DNA of 64,000 bases from Hymenobacter perfusus (GTDB lineage Bacteria > Bacteroidota > Bacteroidia > Cytophagales > Hymenobacteraceae), in the NCBI RefSeq assembly GCF_003944765.1, contig NZ_RWIU01000002.1, forward strand, positions 682,001 through 746,000, read 5' to 3'. Each line of letters starts with the position of its first letter. Within the stretch, counting starts at the first letter, position 1. Both the position numbers and the translations under genes were made by a program. Positions 9,009-17,899 of the stretch are shown here, one piece after another. The notes under the pieces were generated by a model. The model saw only the letters and a program-made list of their open reading frames with translations. It did no database searches and was not told the origin of the DNA.

Positions 9009-9746
9009 TTACGCGAGCCGCACCCGCAGGATGGCTACGTCATCGGTGGGAACCAGGCCGAACGTGCTTTCCAGCCGCCGCACCTTCATGGTCAGCATTT
9101 CCTCGCGCTCCGCCAGTTCCTGGTTCAGCAGCAGATAGGCGGGTACGTCTGGCAGGTCAACCTCAGCCGCCACGTCCGTGGGCGCAAAGCTGTCGATGCC
9201 GTCGGTGGCCAGGGCCAGGTCGGTACAGTTGGGGGCGTGGAGGATCTGCCGCTGCTGGTCGTACCACTCGGCGAAAGGGCGGCTGAGGTGGTAGGCCAGG
9301 TAATCGGGCCGGTTGTCCTGCTCGAAGCGGGTGAGCCGGCCGTTGAGGGCCACGGTGGCGTCGCCCAGGGCCAGCACCACTACCTGCCGCGAGTCGGTAT
9401 CGAGCAGGGCCACCACCAGCGTCGTGAGCAGTTCGTTGGTTTCAAGATATAATTGATTTTTCAGCTGCCGCATTTCCGCAAACACGGCTGCTATAATTTC
9501 GCGCAGCTCGGCTTCGAGGGAAGCAGCCACCAACTCGCCGTAGAATTCCCGGTACGCGTGTTCCTTCAGCACTTTCCGGAGCACCTTGGCTACCAGCGTT
9601 GAGGCGAAGTGGCTTTCCCGGCCCATCGTGCAGCCGTCCATGACGGCCAGAACCAGCTTGTGCGCGCCCAGCGGCTGCGCTACGCTGAAATCCTCGCAGA
9701 AATCGGCGTGGTAGGCCCCGCGTTTCAGGAGCTGATATAGTTGCAT
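9009..9746 (-). CDS. PP2C-like serine/threonine phosphatase
   Basis: A protein of about 245 residues resembling the PP2C/SpoIIE phosphatase fold: an N-terminal 'HADFCEDF' region, VMDGCTMG (D37, G38, equivalent to the metal-binding DG), LALGDATVAL in the middle, and the late LATDGIDSF motif with its metal-binding Asp. I chose the ATG at 9746 because the upstream codons overlap the divergent lpxK promoter region and look non-coding. It is transcribed away from lpxK. Substrate unknown. Confidence 0.7.
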   Translation of the reverse strand: MQLYQLLKRGAYHADFCEDFSVAQPLGAHKLVLAVMDGCTMGRESHFASTLVAKVLRKVLKEHAYREFYGELVAASLEAELREIIAAVFAEMRQLKNQLYLETNELLTTLVVALLDTDSRQVVVLALGDATVALNGRLTRFEQDNRPDYLAYHLSRPFAEWYDQQRQILHAPNCTDLALATDGIDSFAPTDVAAEVDLPDVPAYLLLNQELAEREEMLTMKVRRLESTFGLVPTDDVAILRVRLA

Positions 9747-9890
9747 GTCAAATAAAGGCCCGGCCGCCGGGGCTACTGCCGTAGCAACGAACTCGGGATA
9801 CAGGCGGCCCCGGGCCAGGCAAAGATAGACGGGTCGGGGCTGATCTGAAACCCGGATAGTTACGTCTTCCGCCACGGAAAACCGACCTGA

Positions 9891-9924
9891 TTGCACAGCG
9901 CCCGGCCGCAACCCGCTACTTTTG
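9891..9924 (+). promoter_or_regulatory. Bacteroidota-type promoter of lpxK
   Basis: TTG at 9891–9893, then 23 nt, then TACTTTTG (9917–9924), matching the TAnnTTTG -7 consensus. It lies 27 nt before the lpxK ATG, which supports the start at 9951. Confidence 0.6.
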
Positions 9925-9950
9925 CGCCTCCCGTTGCCGCGCCGTCGCTT

Positions 9951-11006
9951 ATGTCCATGTTACTTACCTACCTGTTGCTGCCCCTGAGCTGGCTGTACGC
10001 CGCCGTTATGGCCGGCCGCAACTGGCTCTATGATACCGGCCGCCGGTCCGTGGGTCGCGTCTGGCCGGGACCGGTGCTGAGCGTGGGCAACCTGCGGGTG
10101 GGCGGCACCGGCAAAACGCCCCACGTGGCCTGGCTGGTGCGCGAGCTGCTGCGCCACGGCCAGCAACCGGCCATTCTGAGCCGGGGCTACGGCCGCCGCA
10201 GCCGGGGCTTTCGCCTCGGCAACCCGCAGGAAACCGCCGCCACCTTCGGCGACGAGCCGTCGCAGCACTATCAGGACTTTGCCGGCGCGGTGCCCGTGGC
10301 CGTGTGCGAAGACCGGCAGGCCGGCCTCAACCAGCTGTTTGCTCAACCCGAGGTAGGGACAGTGGTCCTCGACGATGCCTACCAGCACCGCCGCGTACAG
10401 CCTCACTTCAGCGTGCTGCTTACGGAGCAGCAGCGGCCTTTTTACCAGGATTTTGTGCTGCCCGCCGGCCGGCTGCGGGAGAGCCGGAGCGGGGCGGGGC
10501 GGGCCGATGTGATTATCGTCACGAAGTGTGACCCGCAGCTGAGCTCCGCTGACCAGCAGGAAATTACGCGCCGCATCCGGCGCTACGCCCGCCCGGCGGT
10601 GCCGGTGCTGTTTTCCACCTATGTCTACGGCGCGCCGGTGCCGGTGTCCGGGCTGGGGGCCGGACCCGGGGCCGACATCGTGCTGCTGACAGGCATTGCC
10701 CAGCCCGGGCCGTTACGGGAGCACCTGGAAGGGGCGGGCTACCGCATCGTGCACCACGCCCGCTTTGCCGACCACCACGCCTTCCAGCCAGAGGAAATAA
10801 CCCGCCTGGCGGCGCAATTACAGCCTGGCCAGGTCGTTCTGACCACCCAGAAAGACGCTGTGCGGCTGCTGGAACCGGCACTGGCGGCAAGTGTGGCCAA
10901 TTTGCCCGTATTTTACATTCCTATTGACGTCTGCTTTCTGGCCGACGGGGCCGACCGGCTCCGGGCGCTGCTGACCCCGTACTTTCCGCCCCACGCTGTT
11001 GTCTGA
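9951..11006 (+). CDS. lpxK: tetraacyldisaccharide 4'-kinase
   Basis: LpxK phosphorylates the 4' position of the lipid A disaccharide precursor at the inner membrane. The 351-residue protein has an N-terminal membrane-anchoring helix (LLTYLLLPLSWLYAAV), the P-loop GGTGKTP (51–57), ILSRGYGRRSRGF, GDEP, and LDDAYQHRRV (D-H pair of the active site). ATG start at 9951, after a good promoter. A porin gene follows with overlapping ends. Together with lptE this places two LPS functions in the window. Confidence 0.95.
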   Translation: MSMLLTYLLLPLSWLYAAVMAGRNWLYDTGRRSVGRVWPGPVLSVGNLRVGGTGKTPHVAWLVRELLRHGQQPAILSRGYGRRSRGFRLGNPQETAATFGDEPSQHYQDFAGAVPVAVCEDRQAGLNQLFAQPEVGTVVLDDAYQHRRVQPHFSVLLTEQQRPFYQDFVLPAGRLRESRSGAGRADVIIVTKCDPQLSSADQQEITRRIRRYARPAVPVLFSTYVYGAPVPVSGLGAGPGADIVLLTGIAQPGPLREHLEGAGYRIVHHARFADHHAFQPEEITRLAAQLQPGQVVLTTQKDAVRLLEPALAASVANLPVFYIPIDVCFLADGADRLRALLTPYFPPHAVV

Positions 11007-13062
11007 TTCGTTGCTGATTCCGCTGCCCTTTTCTGTTCTGGCGTCTTCCTCTGGTTCCGTACCCGCGCAGTGCCGGGTACGGCGGGGCGTGGTGCCTGCG
11101 GCCCTGCTGCTGGCGGCCGGGCTGGCACCTGCCCTCGGCCACGCCCAGATTCTGGACGACTCCACGAAGGTGCGCTACGGCGCGCACACCACCTTCGTGC
11201 TTAAGGAGCGGGATTTGCTGCGCGAGGATACCCTGGGCCGGATGGTTGATACCACCCTCACGCGCCTGCCCCAGCAGCGTTACTGGGCCCACGATACCAC
11301 GTTTCAGCAGGACCTGGGCAACTTCGGGACGGCCTCGCGCCGCCTGCTCTGGGAGCCCAACCTGAAGCTGGGGGCCCGCCCCGGCCGGACTGTGTTCGAC
11401 AAGTATGCCCGCAACGCGGCCGATGTGCCGTACTACGATACCCGCTCGCCCTACACGTTTTTTCGCTTCCACCAGGGCAACCCCTACGAGCAGATTTTTG
11501 AGCTTTCCTACGCCCGCAGCCTCAAAAAGCACTTTAACGCGGGGTTTGCCTTCGAGCGGTTCGGGGCCAACAAGGCGGTGGCCGTCACCAACACCAAAAC
11601 CGGCCAGGTGGAGCACAACAACTTCCTGTTCTTTGTTCGCTACGATTCGCCCGAGGGCCGCTATCACGCCATGGCCAACTTCAGCACGGCCCGGCACCGG
11701 GCGGCGGAGCAGGGCGGCATTATTCCCCGTCGGCTCACGCCGGACCCGGAAAATCAGGACGATTACGACGAAAACGGGAATATTATCCTCTCGCAGCTGT
11801 TCGATTATCAGCGCGAAACGGTTCGGCTGGTGGGCGCTATCAACCGCGACGACCGGGACGAGGTGCGGCTGGCCCACACGTATCGTTTGCTGGGGCGCGG
11901 GCTCACGGCCTTTCACATCATCGACTGGAGTCGGCAGCAGAACAAGTACACCGACGATAAGCTGACCTTCGACGACGGGACTTCCCGCTACGACAAACGG
12001 CTGCAAAATCTCGCCATTACCGATGACCGGGCCGAGTTCCGGCAGCTGGAGAATACGCTGGGCGTCATGGGTAATTCGCGCAGCGTGGCTTACCGCCTCT
12101 ATGGCCGGCAGCGCACCTATTCCTGGCGCAACCAGTACCGCACGGGCGTCGTGCCCCTGACCGAGGAGGTTGATGCCTTTCCCCGCGAAACCGGTACCCA
12201 GCTGTTTGTGGGCGGCACGGCGGCCTTCCGCTATAAGCAGTTTGCTATTGAAACCGTCGGCGAAATCAAACCTACCGCCGACCTCACCAACCTGGCCAAT
12301 ACCGAATACTTGCTGCGCGGCAATGCCCGGCTGGGTCCGCTGAGCGGCGAAATCCTGTTCAGCAGCTACGCGCCCACGCTCACGGAGCAGCGGTTTTCGG
12401 GCAACCACTACATCTGGGACCATACCGCGGGCAGCGCCGCTCCATTCGAGAATACCAACGTGCAGCAGGTGCGGGTGCGGGCCGCCCAGCAGCTGGGCAA
12501 GCACTACCTGGAAGCCGTAGGCACGGTGGCCAATATTCAGAACCTGATCTACTATTCGGCCCGGCCCGATGCGTTTCAGGTGGCGGGGCCTCAGCAGCTG
12601 GGCACTTCCCGGCAGCTGACCACTCTTATGGCCCGCTACCGGCTTACCTGGGGCAAGTTCGTGGCCGATAACCAGGCTACGTACACTCTTGGAGCCGGCG
12701 ACGACAACCCCGGCCTGCGGATTCCGACCCTCGTGGGTGAGTCGCGGGTGTACTATCAGGGCTATCTGTTCAAGAAGGCCCTGCTGGGCCAGGCCGGGGT
12801 GCAGGCCTACTTCCATTCGCGCTGGAAAGCCTATGACTACAGCCCCAGCATCCAGCAGTTTTTGGTGCAGGACCGCTTCACGGTGCGCAATACGCCGGTG
12901 GCCGACGTATTCGTAAGCGGCGACATTGGCTCACTGGGAGTATTCCTCAAAATGGCCTATATCAACCAGTTCCTGCCGCAGTCGGGCTACTTTGCCACGC
13001 CTTATTACGCTGCCCTGCCGCGCCGCTTCGAGTTCGGTATCCGCTGGCAGTTCTTCAATTAA
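10999..13062 (+). CDS. putative outer-membrane porin
   Basis: A protein of about 687 residues of the Bacteroidota 'putative porin' family: signal peptide (PAALLLAAGLAPALGHA, cleavage before QILDD), then an N-terminal domain with YYDTRSPYTFFRFHQG and long alternating aromatic/polar strands ending in …FEFGIRWQFFN, the terminal aromatic typical of outer-membrane beta barrels. The start is probably TTG at 10999, overlapping the lpxK stop by 8 nt (a TTG at 11011 is also possible), so it is translated from the lpxK message. Cargo unknown. Confidence 0.8.
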   Translation: MSDSLLIPLPFSVLASSSGSVPAQCRVRRGVVPAALLLAAGLAPALGHAQILDDSTKVRYGAHTTFVLKERDLLREDTLGRMVDTTLTRLPQQRYWAHDTTFQQDLGNFGTASRRLLWEPNLKLGARPGRTVFDKYARNAADVPYYDTRSPYTFFRFHQGNPYEQIFELSYARSLKKHFNAGFAFERFGANKAVAVTNTKTGQVEHNNFLFFVRYDSPEGRYHAMANFSTARHRAAEQGGIIPRRLTPDPENQDDYDENGNIILSQLFDYQRETVRLVGAINRDDRDEVRLAHTYRLLGRGLTAFHIIDWSRQQNKYTDDKLTFDDGTSRYDKRLQNLAITDDRAEFRQLENTLGVMGNSRSVAYRLYGRQRTYSWRNQYRTGVVPLTEEVDAFPRETGTQLFVGGTAAFRYKQFAIETVGEIKPTADLTNLANTEYLLRGNARLGPLSGEILFSSYAPTLTEQRFSGNHYIWDHTAGSAAPFENTNVQQVRVRAAQQLGKHYLEAVGTVANIQNLIYYSARPDAFQVAGPQQLGTSRQLTTLMARYRLTWGKFVADNQATYTLGAGDDNPGLRIPTLVGESRVYYQGYLFKKALLGQAGVQAYFHSRWKAYDYSPSIQQFLVQDRFTVRNTPVADVFVSGDIGSLGVFLKMAYINQFLPQSGYFATPYYAALPRRFEFGIRWQFFN

Positions 13063-13065
13063 TCA

Positions 13066-13166
13066 GTGAACTGGTGAGATAGTGAGATGGTGAGTTGGCT
13101 GTTCGAGTCGCGCAAGTGGCGCAAGCCCAACAGCCAACTCACCATTTCACTATCTCACCAGTTCAC
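13066..13166. repeat. 38-bp-arm inverted repeat
   Basis: Left arm 13066–13103 and right arm 13129–13166 are complementary at 37 of 38 positions around a 25-nt loop. Arms are made of GTGAGATAGTGAG-like units. It fills the porin–miaE gap and could form a strong hairpin in mRNA, but has no T-run. Similar TGAGGTGGTGA sequence occurs at 3845. Confidence 0.85.
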
Positions 13167-13177
13167 CTCTGCTCCCC

Positions 13178-13774
13178 ATGAAAGAAAAAACCATTCTGAA
13201 GCTGAAGCTGAACTCCGACCCGCGCTGGGTGGATATTGCCAGCAAAAATATCGAGGACATCTTGGTGGATCATGCCTACTGTGAGCAGAAGGCGGCCAGT
13301 ACTGGGATTTCGCTGATTGTAAAGTACCCTGAGAAAACCCGGCTGGTGGAAGAGCTGACGGCCCTAGTGGCCGAGGAGTGGGAGCATTTTGCCCGTGTGC
13401 TGCAGGAGCTGCGCAAGCGCGGCCACGAGCTGGGCCGGCCCCGCCGCGACGAGTACGTGGTGCAGCTGATGACTCACATTCGCAAGGGTGGGGCCCGCGA
13501 GCGGCAGCTTATGGATCAGCTGCTGGTAAGTGCTCTGATAGAAGCCCGTAGTTGCGAAAGGTTCAAGCTGTTGTGGAAGCATATTCCCGACCCCGAGCTC
13601 AGCCAGTTCTACTACGAGTTGATGGCTTCCGAAGCGGGGCACTTCGTGAGCTACGTGGATCTGGCCAAGGAATACTGCGACGCGCAGGAGGTAGATGCCC
13701 GCCTGCAGGAGCTGCTCAAAATCGAGGGCGAAATCGTGACCAACCTGCCCGTCCGCGACGACCGGATGCACTAG
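13178..13774 (+). CDS. miaE: tRNA-(ms2io6A)-hydroxylase
   Basis: MiaE is a nonheme di-iron monooxygenase that hydroxylates the isopentenyl group of ms2i6A37 in tRNA. The 198-residue protein fits the family length and shows the di-iron ligands: E36 (CEQK), EEWEH with E67/E68 and H70, E122 (IEARSCER), and SEAGH with E152 and H155. ATG at 13178 directly after the inverted repeat. MiaB, which makes its substrate, is encoded 9 kb away. Confidence 0.9.
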   Translation: MKEKTILKLKLNSDPRWVDIASKNIEDILVDHAYCEQKAASTGISLIVKYPEKTRLVEELTALVAEEWEHFARVLQELRKRGHELGRPRRDEYVVQLMTHIRKGGARERQLMDQLLVSALIEARSCERFKLLWKHIPDPELSQFYYELMASEAGHFVSYVDLAKEYCDAQEVDARLQELLKIEGEIVTNLPVRDDRMH

Positions 13775-13877
13775 CAGGTTTGGCTGACGGAGTATTCTGC
13801 GGTGGAATTGTTGCCGCGTTGCTTGTGATATGTCAAACCCTTAGTAGTTTAGGCACCCCTGCCTTTTGCATAACGCT

Positions 13878-14360
13878 ATGAAAAACCTGCTGAAACTTCT
13901 GCTTTTACTTCTGTGTGGGCTTCCGATCCAGGGCTGGGCGCAGGCTCCGGCCGAAACGGCTGCGGCTACACTTAACTTCTGTGGCGTCGAGCTACCCGTA
14001 AACAGCGGCTGCACGCCCGCCAGCAAGTCCCAGCTGACCTGCTCAACGTATGATCTAAGCTGGATGTACCTGGATTTCAGTGTAATGAAAACCTACCCGG
14101 CGCAGTATATCCGGCAGGCGGAAAAGAAGCACAAAGGCACCGAGAAACTGCCGTTCGAGTGTACTATCCTGGACGGCCCGCCAGCGCAGGGTGTGCGCCT
14201 GAGCTACCCAACTGAAACCGGCGGGATGGCCTACCAGCTGATTGTGTCCGGCGTAGCGAAAGGCCAGCCGGTACTGATTGATCTGATAATGCCCATCGAC
14301 CCCGAAAAAACGTCCGATCTGCCCGCCGTAGCGCAACAAATCCTGCGGCTGCCGAAGTAA
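13878..14360 (+). CDS. secreted protein of unknown function
   Basis: A 160-residue protein with a clear signal peptide (KNLLKLLLLLLCGLPIQGWA, cleavage before QAP) and a mature domain with conserved-looking cysteines (NFCGVELP, SGCTP, LTCSTYDL, FECTIL) that may form disulfides. ATG at 13878. No family recognised. It is followed convergently, 6 bp away, by the GH2 gene. Probably periplasmic. Confidence 0.7.
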   Translation: MKNLLKLLLLLLCGLPIQGWAQAPAETAAATLNFCGVELPVNSGCTPASKSQLTCSTYDLSWMYLDFSVMKTYPAQYIRQAEKKHKGTEKLPFECTILDGPPAQGVRLSYPTETGGMAYQLIVSGVAKGQPVLIDLIMPIDPEKTSDLPAVAQQILRLPK

Positions 14361-14366
14361 CAGCTA

Positions 14367-16220
14367 CTAGTGGGGCAGGGTAGTGTCCGGCAGTGGAGTA
14401 ACCGGCTTGTGGGAGGCCAGCAGCCCGGCCGGTACGGATAATTCGCCGGTGTGCGGATCGAGCAGACCGTTGCGTTCCTCCTCAATATTGGTGGCCTGCG
14501 TGTAAACGTCGCCCGCCAGAGGACGCTGCCGTAGCTCCTGCTTGAACTGCCGGATACGGTCAGTGCGCTCTTCCGCGCTTTGTGGGCCGCCGTAGTCGGC
14601 AAAGCCAAAGCCGCCCCACTCACTGATAATCAAGGGTTTTTGGCGGCCGTAGAAAAATGGGTCGCCGATAACCAGCGGCAGCACGGCTACATTGTTCAGG
14701 TCGCCTCGCACCATATGGTCCAGTAGTTCGGCCCAGCGGTTCACATCGGGCGTGTACACATGGGCCGTCAGCAGGTCCGATTTCAGCCGGCCGGCCTGGG
14801 AAATGTGCTGCCACCCGTCGTTATCCACCACCAGAAACTGCGGATGGTTGATGTGCAGGTAATGGTACATATCCACGATGTATTGCCGGGTTTCGGGGTT
14901 GGTGGCAATATCCTGGGCTCCCCAGTCCTCATTATACAGGCTCCAGATGACTACGGAAGGGTGCGACTCCATCAGGGCCAGCATCCGGAGCAGCTCGGCC
15001 CGGTGGTTTTCCCGGCTGCGGGGCGTGGAGGCGTGGGGGCTGGGTACTTCCACCCACAGCAGCAGCCCCAGTTCGTCGGCCAGGTTATAGATGCGCGGGT
15101 CGACGCCGGCAATATGCACGCGCACCAGGTTGCAGCCCAAGGCCTGCATGGCGTGCATGTGGCGCTGCATTTGCTCGTAGGTGGCCGTGCCGGGCTGGTA
15201 CAGGATGCCATCCAGATACGTTGGTTCGTTGTTGAGGTACACATACGTTCCGCGCGACTCAATTTTGCGGAGGCCGAAGTGGGTTTCAATCTGCGCTACG
15301 TAGCCTTCGCTGTCGAGCAGCTGGGCAACCAAGTGGTAGAGGGTGGGCGTGCCGGGAGCCCAGAGGCGGGCAGTAGGCAACTCCATTACCACCCGCTGCC
15401 GCCGCTGGCCGGCCTCCAGGCGCAACGGAAAATCGGCAGTGGCCAACGGCTGCGGCGCGGTAGCGGTACGGTCAAACACTTGCAGCCGCAGCGTATACAG
15501 GCCGGGGTCGTGGATGCGGGTAGTCAGGTCGAAGCGCACCATTTTATCCTCGATGACGCTGTCGACGCCCACGCGGGAGCGGAGTCGGTTGCGCTCCACC
15601 AGCTCCAGCCACACGCTGCGCACCGCGCCGGTATAAGTCTGGTACCAAATGCCCCCGCGCTTGTACACGTGCGACTCCTGCTTGCCGCGCGGGGTTTCGG
15701 CGTCCATCGTGTCCACAATCCGGACGGTCAGGCGGTTGACCGGGCGCAAATGCTCTTCGCGCAGCTCAAACGAGAAGGAGGTATACTCGCCGTAATGCAC
15801 GTCCTCGCCCTCGATGGTCGAAAGCAGAAAGCCGTTGAGCCACACCCGGGTTTCGTAGCCGCAGGCCCCGAATGTGAGTTGAAACAAAGAATGCGCGCTG
15901 TCGTTGCCCCGCTCCGGCAAGGCAAATTCCCGCTCGTACCACACCACCACCTTATCGCGCCAGCCGGGGCCATCGGGCTGCTCCTGGGCCAGGTGCTCCT
16001 CCACCGACCCCGGCCAGCTGGCCGTGCGCGGGTACGGGTGGGCCACGTACCACTGCTCCCGCAGCCCGGCGTCGTCGGGGTCCAGGGCGAAGTTCCACTC
16101 GCCGTCCAGCAGCAGGTAGTTGTTTGTGCGTAGGACGGCACGCGGCAGCGGATTGTCCGTGCGGATATCACCCTGGCTGGTGGAAAAGCCGTAGTTGGCG
16201 GGGGGAATGGGCGTAGCCAT
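14367..16220 (-). CDS. glycoside hydrolase family 2 protein
   Basis: A 617-residue member of the beta-galactosidase/beta-glucuronidase family. Order: sugar-binding jelly-roll domain (about 30–205, DGEWNFALDP … RGGIWYQTYTGAVRSVWLE), immunoglobulin-like domain (210–320), and TIM barrel (325–600). The acid/base is E431 in SLYNEDWG and the nucleophile E534 in IISEWGG. I chose ATG at 16220 (MATPIPPANYG); no signal peptide is visible, so it is probably cytoplasmic. Substrate specificity cannot be read. Upstream is the terminator of the next gene, so it is transcribed alone. Confidence 0.85.
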   Translation of the reverse strand: MATPIPPANYGFSTSQGDIRTDNPLPRAVLRTNNYLLLDGEWNFALDPDDAGLREQWYVAHPYPRTASWPGSVEEHLAQEQPDGPGWRDKVVVWYEREFALPERGNDSAHSLFQLTFGACGYETRVWLNGFLLSTIEGEDVHYGEYTSFSFELREEHLRPVNRLTVRIVDTMDAETPRGKQESHVYKRGGIWYQTYTGAVRSVWLELVERNRLRSRVGVDSVIEDKMVRFDLTTRIHDPGLYTLRLQVFDRTATAPQPLATADFPLRLEAGQRRQRVVMELPTARLWAPGTPTLYHLVAQLLDSEGYVAQIETHFGLRKIESRGTYVYLNNEPTYLDGILYQPGTATYEQMQRHMHAMQALGCNLVRVHIAGVDPRIYNLADELGLLLWVEVPSPHASTPRSRENHRAELLRMLALMESHPSVVIWSLYNEDWGAQDIATNPETRQYIVDMYHYLHINHPQFLVVDNDGWQHISQAGRLKSDLLTAHVYTPDVNRWAELLDHMVRGDLNNVAVLPLVIGDPFFYGRQKPLIISEWGGFGFADYGGPQSAEERTDRIRQFKQELRQRPLAGDVYTQATNIEEERNGLLDPHTGELSVPAGLLASHKPVTPLPDTTLPH

Positions 16221-16286
16221 GGCAGCAGAATAGGGGATGAAAATATCCCAACGTGTTTGCTCTCCCGACGGGTACTGCGGCCCGCC

Positions 16287-16325
16287 AAAAAAAAAAGCCC
16301 TGACGTGCAGACGCAACGTCAGGGC
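16287..16325 (-). terminator. intrinsic terminator
   Basis: Perfect 10-bp stem GCCCTGACGT (16297–16306) with its complement (16316–16325), followed on the minus strand by ten T. It ends transcription of the exported-protein gene at 16379–17656. Confidence 0.9.
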
Positions 16326-16378
16326 TGTTACCAGCGACTCGGCGGTTTTCCGAAATCCGGTAGCGGGGCCGAAATGGC

Positions 16379-17656
16379 TCAGGTCTTCTGCTTCTTTTTC
16401 TTGGCCGCCGGGAAGAGAATGTTGTTGAGAATAAGGCGGTAGCCTGGGGAGTTGGGGTGCAGGCTCAGGTCGGTGGGCTCTTCCTCCACCAGGTGCTGGT
16501 AGTCCTCGGGGTCGTGGCCGCCGTAGAACGTCCAGGTGCCTTTGCCCAGCGTGCCGTGCATGTAGCGCACCTCGCCAGAGGCCTTGTTTTCGCCCATTGT
16601 TACCACGTCGGGCTTTATCAGCTGCTTGCGGAACGCGGTGGTCTGGCCCATAAAGCCGTGCACCGTGCGCTCGTGGTTCTGGGTGAGCATGGTGGGTACG
16701 GGGTCGTACTTGGCCGAGAAGTTGAACAGCTGGAAGTAGTCGTTGTCCTCGTACACGCCCCGCTCGCGCGGGTCCATGTCGATGTTGCTGTACTCGTACT
16801 CGTAGGGGTTCATGCGCAGCTGGAAGTTCTGAAAGGCCAGCGTGCGGTTGAAGTTGAGCTTGGACTGCGCGGCCGGGTCGGCGGCGTCGCCGTCGTACAT
16901 CGTCTCCACCATATCCACGCCCAGGCCTGCCAGGGCAATATCGTAGGAGTCGGTGGCCGAGCACATGGCAAACAGAAAGCCGCCGCCGGCAATGAATTCC
17001 TGCATTTTCACCGTCACGGCTCCTTTCATCTGGCTTACTTTGGTAAAGCCGTTGCGTTTGGCGGCCGCCTCAGCGTCGCGCTGCTGCTGCTGATACCAGG
17101 GGCGGGAGCGGTAATTGGCGTAGAACTTACCGTACTGGCCCGTGAAGTCCTCGTGGTGCAGGTGCAGCCAGTCGTACTTGGGCAGGTCGCCGCGCAGCAC
17201 TTCGTCGTCGTAGATTTGGGTGTAGGGAATTTCGGCGTAGGCCAGCACCATCGTCACGGCGTCGTCCCAGGGCTGCTTGCCTTTGGGCGTGTACACCGCA
17301 ATTTTGGGCACTTTCTCCAGCTTCATCACGTCCATGTTGGCGTTGGGGTCGGCTATTTCCGACAGGATGCTGGTGTACTGGGCTTCGGAAATCACCTGGT
17401 AGCTCACGCCGCGCACGGCCAGCTCGTTCTCGGCCCCGGCCACCACGTCGCAGGCGAAGGCCCCGCCCCGGTAGTTGAGCAGCCAGTCCACTTCTACTTG
17501 CTTACCCAGCAGCCAGTAGGCCGCGCCGTAGGCTTTCAGATGCTCCTTCTGGGTGTTATCCATCGGGATGAAAATGTGGTTGGCCCAACCGGCCAGGGGT
17601 CGGGCCAGACCGGCCACCAGCACCAGCAGCAAAGCAAAAAGGCGGGGAAAATTCAT
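16379..17656 (-). CDS. conserved exported protein, usually labelled asparagine synthetase B
   Basis: A 425-residue protein with a signal peptide (FALLLVLVAGLARPLAGWA) and the motifs of a family widespread in Bacteroidota: HLKAYGAAYWLL, WLLNYRGGAF, PKIAVYTPKGKQPWDDAVTMVL, and DWLHLHHEDFTGQYGKF. Members are often annotated asparagine synthetase B, but there is no N-terminal nucleophile glutamine amidotransferase domain, no PP-loop synthetase motif, and it is exported, so that name is not supported. The N-terminal part looks like a Rossmann/amidotransferase-like fold (residues 100–330). ATG start at 17656; a terminator follows. Confidence 0.8.
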   Translation of the reverse strand: MNFPRLFALLLVLVAGLARPLAGWANHIFIPMDNTQKEHLKAYGAAYWLLGKQVEVDWLLNYRGGAFACDVVAGAENELAVRGVSYQVISEAQYTSILSEIADPNANMDVMKLEKVPKIAVYTPKGKQPWDDAVTMVLAYAEIPYTQIYDDEVLRGDLPKYDWLHLHHEDFTGQYGKFYANYRSRPWYQQQQRDAEAAAKRNGFTKVSQMKGAVTVKMQEFIAGGGFLFAMCSATDSYDIALAGLGVDMVETMYDGDAADPAAQSKLNFNRTLAFQNFQLRMNPYEYEYSNIDMDPRERGVYEDNDYFQLFNFSAKYDPVPTMLTQNHERTVHGFMGQTTAFRKQLIKPDVVTMGENKASGEVRYMHGTLGKGTWTFYGGHDPEDYQHLVEEEPTDLSLHPNSPGYRLILNNILFPAAKKKKQKT

Positions 17657-17899
17657 AGCGCGGAAGTAAAATCGGGTGGCAAACCGGTGAACCGGGCCAG
17701 GGTAAAGCAGCGTCAATGGTCGGAATCCGGGCAATGCACCAAATCCGCCGAAATCCGTGATTCAAGGTACGGAATCCGGGTGGGAGTTTCGCCCAAAAGC
17801 CGTTACCTTGCGCGACCGGCGGTGGCGGTTTTGAGGTCCTCAAGGCCACTTCCGCCGCTTCCTTTTGTTCTGGTCCGTTCTTCGTTTGTCGCCGTCGTT

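Noticed and set aside
10921..12816. A 631-codon open frame opposite the porin
   Set aside because: Composition of a shadow frame; the porin has a signal peptide and barrel-like ending.
16457..17899. N-terminal extension of the permease frame
   Set aside because: It is antisense to the exported protein gene; the permease starts naturally at 17900 with its first membrane helix.
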